A DNA stretch of 64,000 nucleotides from Luteirhabdus salina (GTDB lineage Bacteria; Bacteroidota; Bacteroidia; Flavobacteriales; Flavobacteriaceae): NCBI GenBank assembly GCA_025384855.1, contig JALAHT010000001.1, forward strand, positions 434,001-498,000, written 5' to 3'. The position numbers were made by a program, and so were the translations under genes. This document shows positions 26,022 to 35,187 of this stretch, piece after piece (position 1 is the first letter of the stretch; each line of letters begins with the position of its first letter). Below the pieces are notes generated by a model. The model did not search any database, was not told where the DNA came from, and worked only from the letters and a program-made list of their open reading frames with translations.

Positions 26022-28004
26022 ATGATCTCAAAATCGACCATAGACGCTGTTTTCGATGCTTCCCGCGTAGAGGAGGTTATTGGCGATTTTGTTCATTTGA
26101 AGAAATCGGGCAGTAATTTCAAAGGATTAAGTCCCTTTACCGACGAGCGAACACCGAGTTTTATGGTTTCGCCAGTCAAGCAGATTTGGAAAGACTTCAG
26201 TAGTGGAAAGGGTGGAAATGTCATCGCTTTTCTAATGGAGCACGAACATTTCACCTATCCAGAAGCCATCAAATACCTCGCGAAAAAATATGGGATAGAA
26301 GTTGAAGAAACCCAACAAACAGACGAGCAGAAGGAAGCGGCCAACGAACGGGAAAGCTTGTATGTGGTTTCAGAATTCGCAAAGGAATATTTTCATAACA
26401 CGCTACTGAAAACAGAAGAGGGCAAAGCCATCGGTTTAAGCTATTTCAAGGAACGAGGCTTCACTCCTGAAACCATCAAAAAGTTTGAATTGGGATATTC
26501 GCCCGATAGCTGGGAGGCGTTTACTTCACATGCCATCAAAAAAGGGTATAAGCTTGAGTTTTTAGAGAAGACCGGACTTACTATTGTAAAGGGCGATGCT
26601 TCTACGGGTGCAGCAACTAAGCAATTTGACCGGTTTAAGGGAAGGGTTATGTTCCCCATTTTCAGTATGAGTGGAAGGACCCTTGGATTTGGCGGAAGAA
26701 TTCTCACCAACGATAAAAAAGCGGCCAAATACCTCAATTCGCCTGAAAGTGATATCTATCATAAAAGCAAGGTATTGTATGGTATTTATCATGCCAAGCA
26801 AGCGATTGCGAAGGAAGATACTTGTTATTTGGTTGAAGGCTATACCGATGTAATTCAGTTTCACCAAACAGGAATTGAAAATGTAGTGTCTTCTTCTGGT
26901 ACGGCACTTACGCATGAGCAAATTCGATTGATTCATCGGCTTACCAATAACATCACTGTTCTATTTGATGGCGATGCGGCCGGGCTACGGGCCTCGTTAC
27001 GCGGAATCGATTTAATCTTGGCCCAGGGCATGAATGTAAAGGTGTGTACCTTTCCCGAAGGCGAAGACCCCGACAGTTTTGCGAGGAAAAATAGTCTAGA
27101 GGAACTTCAAGAATACCTAAGCGAACAATCTAGAGACTTTATGAGCTTTAAAGCTTCTTTGCTGGCCGAAGAAGCAAAAGGCGACCCTATTAAAAAGGCG
27201 GAGACTATCCGCGATATGGTAGAGAGCATCTCTAAAATTCCAGATGACATTAAGCGCGAGCTGTATATCAAGGAATGTGCTCGAATTATGGATATTTCGG
27301 AAGAAGTACTGTTCAATACCCTTGCACAAATACTTGAAAAGAACCGCCGCGACAATTCCAAAAAATGGAGCAAGCCACAGGAACAACTTCAGAAGGTGGC
27401 CGACGATCCAAAGCCTATCAAAAAGATCAACGTTCAACATGAACTGGAACGAAAAATCATCGAATTGCTGCTACTATATGGTTCTATTGAAGAGGAATTT
27501 GAAGATATACTATTGGATTCTGACGAAAATGGTGAAGTTATTCTAAAACCCGAGAAGATGAATGCCAGGGTATTTGAGAAAATTTACTTAGATCTTCAGG
27601 AAGATGAAATGGAATTCAGCCATCCCGATTTTCAGAAATTATATGCTGAAATCATCAATCGCTTTAACCAACAACAGGAATTTCAGGTAGACTCCTTTGT
27701 AAATAGTTTACAACCAGAGGAGGCTGAAGCGGTTACCGATATTCTGATGGAGGAAGAAAAATACCAACTTCACGATTGGGAACGGATGGATATTTATGTG
27801 AAAGAAAAAAAATACGGAATTTCACAAATGGTGAATGAGACCATTCTAAATTTACGCCGGGAACTGGTCAATAAAAAGATTGCAGAGCTTTCAAACGATA
27901 TAAAAGAAAATGCTCCCGACCAAAGTCAAGAGCACTTACAGCATATTATCGACTACAACACGCTTCGAAAGGTTCTTTCAGAGAAACTCCGTCGCGTATT
28001 ATAA
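26022..28004 (+). CDS. dnaG: DNA primase DnaG, zinc-ligand-free form
   Basis: The 660-residue primase has an N-terminal zinc-finger-like region, a TOPRIM core (YLVEGYTDVI, LFDGDAAGLRA) and a C-terminal helicase-binding region. In the N-terminal region the four metal ligands of the standard CHC2 finger are replaced: Ser37, Thr40, Asp58 and Ser61 stand where E. coli has Cys, His, Cys, Cys. The flanking TPSF and KQ residues keep the alignment clear. It makes RNA primers at the replication fork. The response regulator gene converges on it. Confidence 0.95.
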   Translation: MISKSTIDAVFDASRVEEVIGDFVHLKKSGSNFKGLSPFTDERTPSFMVSPVKQIWKDFSSGKGGNVIAFLMEHEHFTYPEAIKYLAKKYGIEVEETQQTDEQKEAANERESLYVVSEFAKEYFHNTLLKTEEGKAIGLSYFKERGFTPETIKKFELGYSPDSWEAFTSHAIKKGYKLEFLEKTGLTIVKGDASTGAATKQFDRFKGRVMFPIFSMSGRTLGFGGRILTNDKKAAKYLNSPESDIYHKSKVLYGIYHAKQAIAKEDTCYLVEGYTDVIQFHQTGIENVVSSSGTALTHEQIRLIHRLTNNITVLFDGDAAGLRASLRGIDLILAQGMNVKVCTFPEGEDPDSFARKNSLEELQEYLSEQSRDFMSFKASLLAEEAKGDPIKKAETIRDMVESISKIPDDIKRELYIKECARIMDISEEVLFNTLAQILEKNRRDNSKKWSKPQEQLQKVADDPKPIKKINVQHELERKIIELLLLYGSIEEEFEDILLDSDENGEVILKPEKMNARVFEKIYLDLQEDEMEFSHPDFQKLYAEIINRFNQQQEFQVDSFVNSLQPEEAEAVTDILMEEEKYQLHDWERMDIYVKEKKYGISQMVNETILNLRRELVNKKIAELSNDIKENAPDQSQEHLQHIIDYNTLRKVLSEKLRRVL

Positions 28005-28009
28005 ACGGC

Positions 28010-28645
28010 CTATCCAAATTGGAACATTCTCGACTGATGAATCAGATCGGCCAAGTTGTCCACTTTTAGTTTTTTCAACAACCTAGTTTTATAGGTGCTC
28101 ACCGTCTTTTCGTTGATGTTCAAGGCATTGGCGATGTCCTTGTTTCGCTTTCCGCGGGAAAGAAGATTCAATACTTCGATTTCACGGGATGAAAGCTTTT
28201 TGTAACGACTTATGGCGCTACTCTCCCCTACATTTCGACTTGTAAAGGTAGATGTCAGTTCCTCATTCAAGAAAATACCCCCTTTTGCTACTTTCTTAAG
28301 TGCTTTCATGAAGATTTTTGACGAAGCCGTTTTTGGAATGTATCCGGCAGCTCCAGATTTGATGGAACGCAAGGCGTAGATTTCTTCCGGGTGGGTAGAA
28401 AAGATGATTACCCTTGTCTGTGGGAAAGAATCCTTGATACTTCGCAATGCATTAATTCCATTGATTTGCGGCATATCAATTTCCATAATTAAAATATCAG
28501 GACTGTGCTCCTGTAAACTGTTATAGAGTTCTTCACCATTATTCGCCTTTGCAACGATGGCGTAATCATCCGAATTCTTCTTCAGCATACATGCAATTCC
28601 CTTACGTGTAATCGGATGATGATCTGCAATTACTATTTTTTTCAT
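28010..28645 (-). CDS. Orphan NarL/LuxR-type response regulator with Glu at the phosphorylation site
   Basis: A 211-residue protein with a receiver domain (~1-120) and a LuxR-type helix-turn-helix (~148-205; LSSREIEVLNLLSRGKRNKDIANAL). In the receiver, the site that normally holds the phosphoacceptor Asp is Glu55 (LIMEIDMP), and the upstream acidic pair is D8-H9. Thr/Lys switch residues appear as FSTHPE and PKTA. No histidine kinase gene is adjacent. It may act without phosphorylation. Confidence 0.85.
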   Translation of the reverse strand: MKKIVIADHHPITRKGIACMLKKNSDDYAIVAKANNGEELYNSLQEHSPDILIMEIDMPQINGINALRSIKDSFPQTRVIIFSTHPEEIYALRSIKSGAAGYIPKTASSKIFMKALKKVAKGGIFLNEELTSTFTSRNVGESSAISRYKKLSSREIEVLNLLSRGKRNKDIANALNINEKTVSTYKTRLLKKLKVDNLADLIHQSRMFQFG

Positions 28646-28725
28646 ACTTCTTTATGTAAGCAGCGGTTTTCGGGGACATCAAATCCGCTAGTGAGGTTTT
28701 TGTAATATTTATACTACAAATCAAA

Positions 28726-28769
28726 ACTAAAAAAAAGTTGGACTGAATAGCATATTATTCGTCCAACTT
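28726..28769 (-). terminator. Terminator downstream of nadE
   Basis: On the minus strand, stem AAGTTGGAC/GTCCAACTT (28735-28743, 28761-28769) continues as GAATA/TATTC with a one-base bulge, followed by a T-rich run. Confidence 0.85.
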
Positions 28770-28795
28770 CAAGAAAATTCGTTCAATAACGGAAG

Positions 28796-29584
28796 TTATC
28801 GTAAGCTGTCTGGGATTTCACATACGGGTATGGGTGTAATCTTATGTAAGTTAGCACGATGCAAGCGTTGATAGATTTTGTAAACCTCTTTCTCGCGCCC
28901 TGAGAAATCGCTAATTTCCTTGTCATCCGCTTCCATTTTCATCGCCCATTCCAATTCGTCGTAACTCGCTCCAATCTGGTCTTCATCGGTTCTACTATCG
29001 CCAAACAAACCATCGGTTGGAGCCGCTTTCATAATCGATTCTGGAACGTTCACATACGCCCCAATTTTGTATACTTCGCTTTTCATCAAATCGGCTATCG
29101 GACTTAGATCGACACCGCCATCACCATATTTAGTGAAGAAGCCAACGCCAAAATCCTCCACCTTATTTCCCGTACCTGCCACCAAATACCGGTGCAAACC
29201 CGCAAAGTAGTAAAGGGTTGTCATTCTGAGACGCGCACGCGTATTCGCTAGCGAAAGATCGAGCAAGGTGTTGTCTTGCGTATCGGGGACTTGTTTTTTA
29301 AATTGTTCAAATACCGGTGTGAGGTCTACCACATCGCTGCTAACATTGGGAAAGCGCTCTTTCAGTTGCTCAATATGCTCCTGAGCTCTTGTTACCTGAC
29401 TTTTAGCCTGATGTATGGGCATTTCAAGTACGTGGGTTTTCAAGCCAGTCATAGCGCATAGGGTTGATGTGGTCGCCGAATCGATGCCGCCACTCACCCC
29501 TACAACAAAACCTTCCATCTTGGCGTTTTTACAATAATCGGTTAACCAGGAAACAATGTGATTTGCTACTTTTTCAGTTTGCAT
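28796..29584 (-). CDS. nadE: Ammonia-dependent NAD+ synthase
   Basis: A 262-residue protein with the ATP-pyrophosphatase P-loop SGGIDS near residue 31 and GTGNKVEDFGVGFFTKYGDGG for deamido-NAD/NH3 chemistry. There is no N-terminal glutaminase domain, so it uses free ammonia. It catalyses the last step of NAD biosynthesis. It is transcribed divergently from gldB. Confidence 0.93.
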   Translation of the reverse strand: MQTEKVANHIVSWLTDYCKNAKMEGFVVGVSGGIDSATTSTLCAMTGLKTHVLEMPIHQAKSQVTRAQEHIEQLKERFPNVSSDVVDLTPVFEQFKKQVPDTQDNTLLDLSLANTRARLRMTTLYYFAGLHRYLVAGTGNKVEDFGVGFFTKYGDGGVDLSPIADLMKSEVYKIGAYVNVPESIMKAAPTDGLFGDSRTDEDQIGASYDELEWAMKMEADDKEISDFSGREKEVYKIYQRLHRANLHKITPIPVCEIPDSLR

Positions 29585-29603
29585 ATTGAAATCTTTTAGG
29601 GTG

Positions 29604-29632
29604 TTGAAATCCGAAGAGAAGCCCTATTTTTG
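29604..29632 (+). promoter_or_regulatory. gldB promoter (TTG-N18-TATTTTTG)
   Basis: TTG at 29604-29606 and TATTTTTG at 29625-29632 match the Bacteroidota promoter form with 18-nt spacing. It drives gldB-gldC. Confidence 0.7.
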
Positions 29633-29694
29633 TGGCCGCCGAATGCTTCGGAAAATTGCCTCGTAAAAATAACAAAAACGAACGTGAATAAACG

Positions 29695-30663
29695 ATGAAT
29701 AGAATTCTTCAACTTTTTACAGTTTTTATTTCCCTAACAGTCCTGTTCAGTTGTGACAAAACATCGGAACGGGAAGCGAAAATCGAAGCAATTCCGATGG
29801 AATTCGATATCGTTCGGTTCGATCAGATCTTTGCCGAGGCAACGCCTTCAGATTTACCTCAGCTGAAAGCAAACTATCCTATCTTCTTCCCAAGACAGTT
29901 TCACGATAGTATTTGGATTGGTAAGATGCAGGATACACTTCAACAGCAATTGGATGCAGAAGTGGATAAAGCCTTCCCAAATAATTCAGTGTTGGAAGAT
30001 GAATTAACACCTTTATTTCAACATATAAAATATTACTTCCCAGAGTTCAAAGCACCTACTGTTGTTACGGTTACTAGTGACGTGGATTACCAAAACAAAG
30101 CTATTGCTACCGATTCGTTGATGGTACTTTCGCTTGACACCTATCTAGGTGCGGAGCATCCGTTCTACGAAGGCATTCAAAAGTATATTTCGAAGAATCT
30201 GAAGCCTTCCCAAATCGCTCCCGATGTGGCTGAAGCTTATGCAAAGCAACTTATCGCCTACCCTAGAAAACGTCATTTCTTGGGACAGATGATTTATTAT
30301 GGTAAAATTCTATACCTCAAAAATCTTTGGGTTCCTAATGCTGAAGATGGTACCATTATAGGGTATTCACCAGAAGAATGGCAATGGGCGGAAGAGAACG
30401 AACAACAAATTTGGCGCTATTTTGTAGAGAACGAATTGCTCTACAGCTCAGAGCCAAAATTAGGAGCCAGATTTTTGAACCCCGCGCCTTTTTCAAAATT
30501 CTACCTCGAAATCGATAATGAGTCGCCAGGGGAAATCGGCCGCTACATCGGTTGGAAAATCGTGGAAGCGTATATGCAGAATAACGATATCAGCATTAAG
30601 CAAATGCTACAGAAACCAGCAGAGGAAATTTTTAATAATTCAAAATACAAACCCGCAAAGTAA
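29695..30663 (+). CDS. gldB: Gliding motility lipoprotein GldB
   Basis: The 322-residue lipoprotein (lipobox VLFSC) matches GldB: an FDIVRFDQIF segment, PIFFPRQFHDSIW, YFPEFKAPTV, and RYIGWKIVEAYM at the end. GldB is required for gliding and the type IX secretion machinery. It overlaps gldC by one base. Confidence 0.9.
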   Translation: MNRILQLFTVFISLTVLFSCDKTSEREAKIEAIPMEFDIVRFDQIFAEATPSDLPQLKANYPIFFPRQFHDSIWIGKMQDTLQQQLDAEVDKAFPNNSVLEDELTPLFQHIKYYFPEFKAPTVVTVTSDVDYQNKAIATDSLMVLSLDTYLGAEHPFYEGIQKYISKNLKPSQIAPDVAEAYAKQLIAYPRKRHFLGQMIYYGKILYLKNLWVPNAEDGTIIGYSPEEWQWAEENEQQIWRYFVENELLYSSEPKLGARFLNPAPFSKFYLEIDNESPGEIGRYIGWKIVEAYMQNNDISIKQMLQKPAEEIFNNSKYKPAK

Positions 30664-30998
30664 TGGGAAATCAGAAGTCAAATATCAATATTGAAGTATC
30701 GGTAGACGAAAACAAAGTACCCGAAAAATTACATTGGACGGCCAAGGATGGTGGTGTCGACAAAGCCGAAGCAAAGGCTGTGTTTTTGAATGTTTGGGAT
30801 CATAACAAACGCGAATCGCTGCGTATCGACCTATGGACCAAGGATATGCCATTAGACGATATGAAAATCTTCTTTCATCAAACCTTGCAGGCCATGGCCG
30901 ACACTTTCGAACGTGCTACTAGCGATGAAAAGATGAGTGCCACCATGCGCGATTTCTCTGAATATTTCGCGGAGAAGCTGGAGTTATATGAAAAATAA
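30663..30998 (+). CDS. gldC: Gliding motility protein GldC
   Basis: The 111-residue soluble protein matches GldC (NIEVSVDENKVPEKLHWTA, DLWTKDMPLDDMKIFFHQTL). It starts inside the gldB stop codon, in the gldBC order known from flavobacteria. GldC is an accessory partner of GldB and is not an enzyme as far as known. Confidence 0.9.
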   Translation: MGNQKSNINIEVSVDENKVPEKLHWTAKDGGVDKAEAKAVFLNVWDHNKRESLRIDLWTKDMPLDDMKIFFHQTLQAMADTFERATSDEKMSATMRDFSEYFAEKLELYEK

Positions 30999-31004
30999 GC
31001 GCTT

Positions 31005-31037
31005 AAACCTCACAGGTTTTCGAAACTTAAGAGGTTT
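31005..31037. terminator. Weak convergent terminator between gldC and engB
   Basis: AAACCTC (31005-31011) pairs with GAGGTTT (31031-31037), with an alternative inner hairpin AAACCT/AGGTTT (31005-31010, 31014-31019). Short T and A runs flank it. Weaker than the others in this window. Confidence 0.4.
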
Positions 31038-31041
31038 TAAT

Positions 31042-31653
31042 CTAAGGCGTGATGTCTGATAACTGACGGTTTACGGACCCGATATATTCCAGCACCTCAT
31101 CGCGTCCCGTTCCATTGGTGGCAGAAGTAACAAAAATAGGCGGTAGTTCTACCCAAGTTTCCAATAATTCCTTCTGATAGGCTTCAATATTACGCTCTAA
31201 GGCTTTTGGCTTCAATTTATCGGCTTTTGTAAAAATAATTCCGAACGGAAGTTGTTGCTCGCCTAACCACTGCATGAACTCCACATCGATTTTCTGGGGT
31301 TCATGGCGTACATCTACCAATACAAATCCCATGACCAACTGTTTCCGAAGCAAAAAGTAGTCGGTAATAAATTTCTGGAACTTCTTCTTCGTCTTTTTGG
31401 AAACCTTCGCATACCCATAGCCAGGCAGATCGACCAAATACCAATTATCGTTTACGATAAAATGATTAATCAGCTGCGTTTTTCCAGGCTTTCCCGACGT
31501 CTTTGCCAAGCCCTTATGGTTCATCAGCATATTGATTAGCGACGACTTGCCCACATTACTTCGTCCGATAAACGCATATTCCGGAATTGGGTTCATCGGG
31601 CATTTTGCCACATCGCTATTGCTAACAACAAAAGAAGCCGACTTGATTTTCAT
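31042..31653 (-). CDS. engB: Ribosome biogenesis GTPase EngB (YihA/YsxC)
   Basis: A 203-residue GTPase with G1 [10 protein letters not shown]3 DLPGYG and G4 TKAD. It matches the EngB family, needed for 50S assembly. I took the ATG at 31653 ([14 protein letters not shown]) because homologues start this way; an upstream TTG (31671) would add six residues. Confidence 0.93.
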   Translation of the reverse strand: MKIKSASFVVSNSDVAKCPMNPIPEYAFIGRSNVGKSSLINMLMNHKGLAKTSGKPGKTQLINHFIVNDNWYLVDLPGYGYAKVSKKTKKKFQKFITDYFLLRKQLVMGFVLVDVRHEPQKIDVEFMQWLGEQQLPFGIIFTKADKLKPKALERNIEAYQKELLETWVELPPIFVTSATNGTGRDEVLEYIGSVNRQLSDITP

Positions 31654-31712
31654 AAGGTTAATTTTGTACAAAGAAACAGATAAAGGTGCAACTTAAAAAG
31701 AAGGCAACAGAA

Positions 31713-32324
31713 TTATAATTTAATGGATTGTAATTTCTCTTCCTCATTCACCGGCTCGCCCATATACCGTAGTGTCCATCCCATGCTATTGGTAAGAATA
31801 TAGATTTTCTGCAATTCGGAAATCAATCGATTGTTAGCATTTGTCATGAGTGGTGAATCTTCAATTTTTTCGCGTAGCTCGGTTTCAACCCTATTCTTTA
31901 TTTTGTTATAGTCTGATGCCTCGAACTGATTGAGGTAATCTTGCTGCACATCGTAATATTCGACATTTGGATTTATGCTGAGTTCTGGTTCGGGAATTCC
32001 TGTAATACTTACGGTACGGGTCTCGGGGTCGACTTTCGTTTCCACCAAGCTTAGGTCGTATGCAACCGTAGCCTTCGCATTTACCACGACCAATGCCTTT
32101 TTTCGGGCATCCAAAAATCCGAATCGCTTTGTTAGATCATCGTAGGTGAAGACTTGCGCATAGCTTCCCTCCGTAACGATAAGCTTTCCAACATTCTTGA
32201 TTTCCTTTTCAATTAAGGTCGTATTGGCATCTAGGGTTTCCCGTTCATCCCTTGTATGTTCGCAGTATCGCAATCCGAATATGATAAGGAGGGCAATGAC
32301 AATTCCGAAGAATATATTTCGCAT
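31713..32324 (-). CDS. DUF4230 membrane-anchored protein
   Basis: The 203-residue protein has an N-terminal membrane helix (NIFFGIVIALLIIFGLRYC). An extracytoplasmic part follows that is rich in beta strands and then helices, with the VNAKATVAYDLSLV segment typical of DUF4230. The family is widespread and uncharacterised. It lies downstream of the TonB-type receptor gene but is separated by a hairpin. Confidence 0.72.
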   Translation of the reverse strand: MRNIFFGIVIALLIIFGLRYCEHTRDERETLDANTTLIEKEIKNVGKLIVTEGSYAQVFTYDDLTKRFGFLDARKKALVVVNAKATVAYDLSLVETKVDPETRTVSITGIPEPELSINPNVEYYDVQQDYLNQFEASDYNKIKNRVETELREKIEDSPLMTNANNRLISELQKIYILTNSMGWTLRYMGEPVNEEEKLQSIKL

Positions 32325-32378
32325 CTTTTTTTATTTCAAGATAACGAAATAAAAATTTCAAAATGACTGAATTTGAAG

Positions 32379-32420
32379 ATTTGAAAATTGGTCTATCTAT
32401 AAATTATCTAATTTTCAAAT
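32379..32420 (-). terminator. AT-rich hairpin downstream of the TonB-type receptor gene
   Basis: Thirteen-bp stem ATTTGAAAATTGG (32379-32391) / CTAATTTTCAAAT (32408-32420) starting 5 nt after the stop codon, one G-U pair. A T-rich segment follows at a short distance on the minus strand. Confidence 0.5.
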
Positions 32421-32424
32421 TAAC

Positions 32425-35172
32425 CTATAGTTCATAGCGAACCACCAGCATAAAAATCCGTGGCATGACGAAATATTGCGAAGTAGTGTTAAACTGTTCG
32501 TTGAAGCTATCGTTATTCAAGAATTCCGTGTCTAAAAGGTTATCACCTCTCAGCTCAAATTCCCATGGACTTTCCCCTTTTTGATAGTAGAGGGTGGCAT
32601 TTAGGAATGAATAGGTGTTTTCTACCGTATTCGCTTCATCTGAATAGTTGTAATATTCCCAATCGGCACTTAGGGTGAAATCTTTTAGAAAGTTTACATC
32701 AATATTCGCAAAAGGTCGATGGGTATAGAATGTACGTCCCTGTTGGGCGTTTTCGTAATCGTTTACCGTGAAGTTGTACCCTACTTCAAAATTTGGCCAT
32801 TCCTTAAAGCTGCTTCGAATACTTCCTTCATAGTTTTGGGTGAAGCTTCTACTCTCTGCAATTTGTTGGTTAATCGTATTAAACGATTGACTATAGGAAA
32901 GATTTGCATTGGCTCTAAACTGAAGCTTTTTCACCCGCTTGCTAAAGCGTCCTACTGCTGAAAAGGTTTCATCTGGAAAATTACTATCGATGTTAAACGG
33001 TGTACTGGCTTGGTTGATGGCAAAAATGTCCAATTGGTTTTTGATCGCCTCTACCCTTCTGCTATAGTTCAAGGAAGCACTAATATTCGTGTAATTGAAC
33101 ATATTAAAGCTGAAGTACGTTAAGTTGTAGGTGTGCGCCAGCGAATTTTCCAAAAAGCGATTTCCACGGTATAATCGGTTGTAATTATTCAGCACATAGG
33201 CTTCAGCATAATCGTTTACATCGGTATATTGCGCCGACATCGCATAATTGAAGCGAATATTCTCACTCTTTTTTAACTCCCAAATAATGTTCAAGTCGGG
33301 TAATAGATTCCATTCATTCTGACTGGTGGTCAACCCAAGCTGTTCATTCTTCACATTATAATTATGAAGCGTCACGCCTGGCGTAAAAATAAAAGCACCG
33401 GTCTTCACCTTGTAATGAATGCCGGCAAATACATCTGTAAATCCGAAATTCACGTCATTTTGCAACGGGAATGTTTCCCCATTTACTTCCGACGTTTCCG
33501 TGAATTGCTGGTCGCTTCCATTATCCAATAGCTGGAAAATCCTGCTATCGAATTGCTGGTGACTATAGGTTCCTCCCAAGGTGAAATTTAGGTTGCTGGT
33601 ATTGTTCAATACATAATAGTGATCGACCTTCCCGTCAATTTTATGAGTCTTAACGTTTTTCTGTTGGTTGATGTCGTACCGCTGCTGTTCGTTATCGACC
33701 GGGATAATATTCTGAAAGGCAAAAACATCCTGTAACACTCGATAGAATGGATCTTCATCTTGGTATAAATGCTGCATCTGGCCTGCAAAGATATTTTTCT
33801 CATTTAGGGTAAAGTAGGCATTCACATTTTGGTTGATGCTTGCAGGCGTATTTTCCTTTCTTTCTGAAATATCGTTCGTAATATCCTCGAATAAGGAAAG
33901 CGTATTGGCATATTCCGTTTGCTTGGAAGCTTTCAACAATACATCGTAATCCAATTGAAAATCGACATTCGGTTTATACACAGAGCTAAGCTTGAACATT
34001 CCCAACTGACTTCTTTGGTCGTTTGTTGAATTGGTCGTTTCTGTCGTTCCGGAACCGATAAATTCACGAATACTATTGGTGACCATATCGGTTTTATTAT
34101 CGGATAAAATCGCAAAACCGCTGAGATCCCACTTTTCCGAAGCCTTCCAACTGAAGTTTCCTGCCAAAAAGCCAGCTTCAATATTTTGCGCTCTATTGTT
34201 ACGTGCAATAGCAAAACCTAGGTCGCCTTCACTAATATTAAATTGCGTTCCCCCACCACGGTTAAAGTTTCTGAAACCCCCGGTAAAGTTGAAATAATCC
34301 CGAAACGTAAAGGGTACTTCCCCGATATTGTTAAAATCTGTCAGCAAGTTGAGACTATAATCCGGACTGTAATAAAACAACTTTGGATGTGCTAAATAGC
34401 GTCCTTGCTCATCGCGATCTGAAATTCCACCTCCCGCGGTGACCTCCCCAAACCAAAACTTTTTCTTTCCTTCCTTCAAACGAATATTGATGGCCACATT
34501 ATCTTGATCGTTTCCCAAACCACGCATTTGGTTCACTTCGTTGTAGTTTCGCAATACTTCAACCTTATCGACGGCATCGGCAGGAATGTTTTTTGTTGCC
34601 AATTTCGAATCGCCATCGAAGAAATCCTTTCCTTCCACCATCACTTTTTGGACAGCCTTTCCCTCGACTTGTATTTCACCATCTTCATTCACCTCTACGC
34701 CAGGAAGGTTTTTCATCACATCGCCCAATTTTCGTTCATCGCCCCGATTAAAGCTATCAGCATTATAAACAATAGTGTCACCCTTCACCGTTACGGGCAT
34801 TTCGTATACAATTTCAACTCCTTCCAGTTCATCTGCTAAGGAATTAAGATTGAAATTAAGCGTTATATCCTCGGCATCTGCCGGTACTTCCACAATCTTT
34901 TCCTGTGCTTCATATCCTAGAAAACTAGCTCGAACCGAATAGGTATTCCCTTTTGAAAGGTCCATCTGGTAGCGACCCTCATAATTCGTAATGGAGTAGC
35001 CTTCCATGGTGGTCGAACCCTGCACCATGGCAACCACATTGGCTAATTCGAGTGGTTGCCCGATGCTATCTTGGATGGTTCCGCGCAACTTAATAGATTG
35101 CGCCATAAGGGAGTTGGTACTTGCCGCTAGCAAAAGCAGCAGCAATAAAGAAAACAAGTTTCTGTGGGTCAT
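32425..35172 (-). CDS. TonB-dependent receptor-like outer-membrane barrel with carboxypeptidase-regulatory N-terminus
   Basis: The 915-residue protein has a signal peptide (LLLLLLLAASTNSLMAQ), a carboxypeptidase-regulatory-like domain (~24-110), a plug-like domain (GDVMKNLPGVEV, KVMVEGKDFF) and a long barrel ending RYEL. This is the form of outer-membrane proteins that import or export substrates with TonB energy in Bacteroidota. It follows two GLPGLI protein genes (15 nt from the nearer one), and such genes often travel together. No SusD partner is present. The cargo is unknown. Confidence 0.82.
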   Translation of the reverse strand: MTHRNLFSLLLLLLLAASTNSLMAQSIKLRGTIQDSIGQPLELANVVAMVQGSTTMEGYSITNYEGRYQMDLSKGNTYSVRASFLGYEAQEKIVEVPADAEDITLNFNLNSLADELEGVEIVYEMPVTVKGDTIVYNADSFNRGDERKLGDVMKNLPGVEVNEDGEIQVEGKAVQKVMVEGKDFFDGDSKLATKNIPADAVDKVEVLRNYNEVNQMRGLGNDQDNVAINIRLKEGKKKFWFGEVTAGGGISDRDEQGRYLAHPKLFYYSPDYSLNLLTDFNNIGEVPFTFRDYFNFTGGFRNFNRGGGTQFNISEGDLGFAIARNNRAQNIEAGFLAGNFSWKASEKWDLSGFAILSDNKTDMVTNSIREFIGSGTTETTNSTNDQRSQLGMFKLSSVYKPNVDFQLDYDVLLKASKQTEYANTLSLFEDITNDISERKENTPASINQNVNAYFTLNEKNIFAGQMQHLYQDEDPFYRVLQDVFAFQNIIPVDNEQQRYDINQQKNVKTHKIDGKVDHYYVLNNTSNLNFTLGGTYSHQQFDSRIFQLLDNGSDQQFTETSEVNGETFPLQNDVNFGFTDVFAGIHYKVKTGAFIFTPGVTLHNYNVKNEQLGLTTSQNEWNLLPDLNIIWELKKSENIRFNYAMSAQYTDVNDYAEAYVLNNYNRLYRGNRFLENSLAHTYNLTYFSFNMFNYTNISASLNYSRRVEAIKNQLDIFAINQASTPFNIDSNFPDETFSAVGRFSKRVKKLQFRANANLSYSQSFNTINQQIAESRSFTQNYEGSIRSSFKEWPNFEVGYNFTVNDYENAQQGRTFYTHRPFANIDVNFLKDFTLSADWEYYNYSDEANTVENTYSFLNATLYYQKGESPWEFELRGDNLLDTEFLNNDSFNEQFNTTSQYFVMPRIFMLVVRYEL

Positions 35173-35187
35173 ATGATTGGTTGGGTA

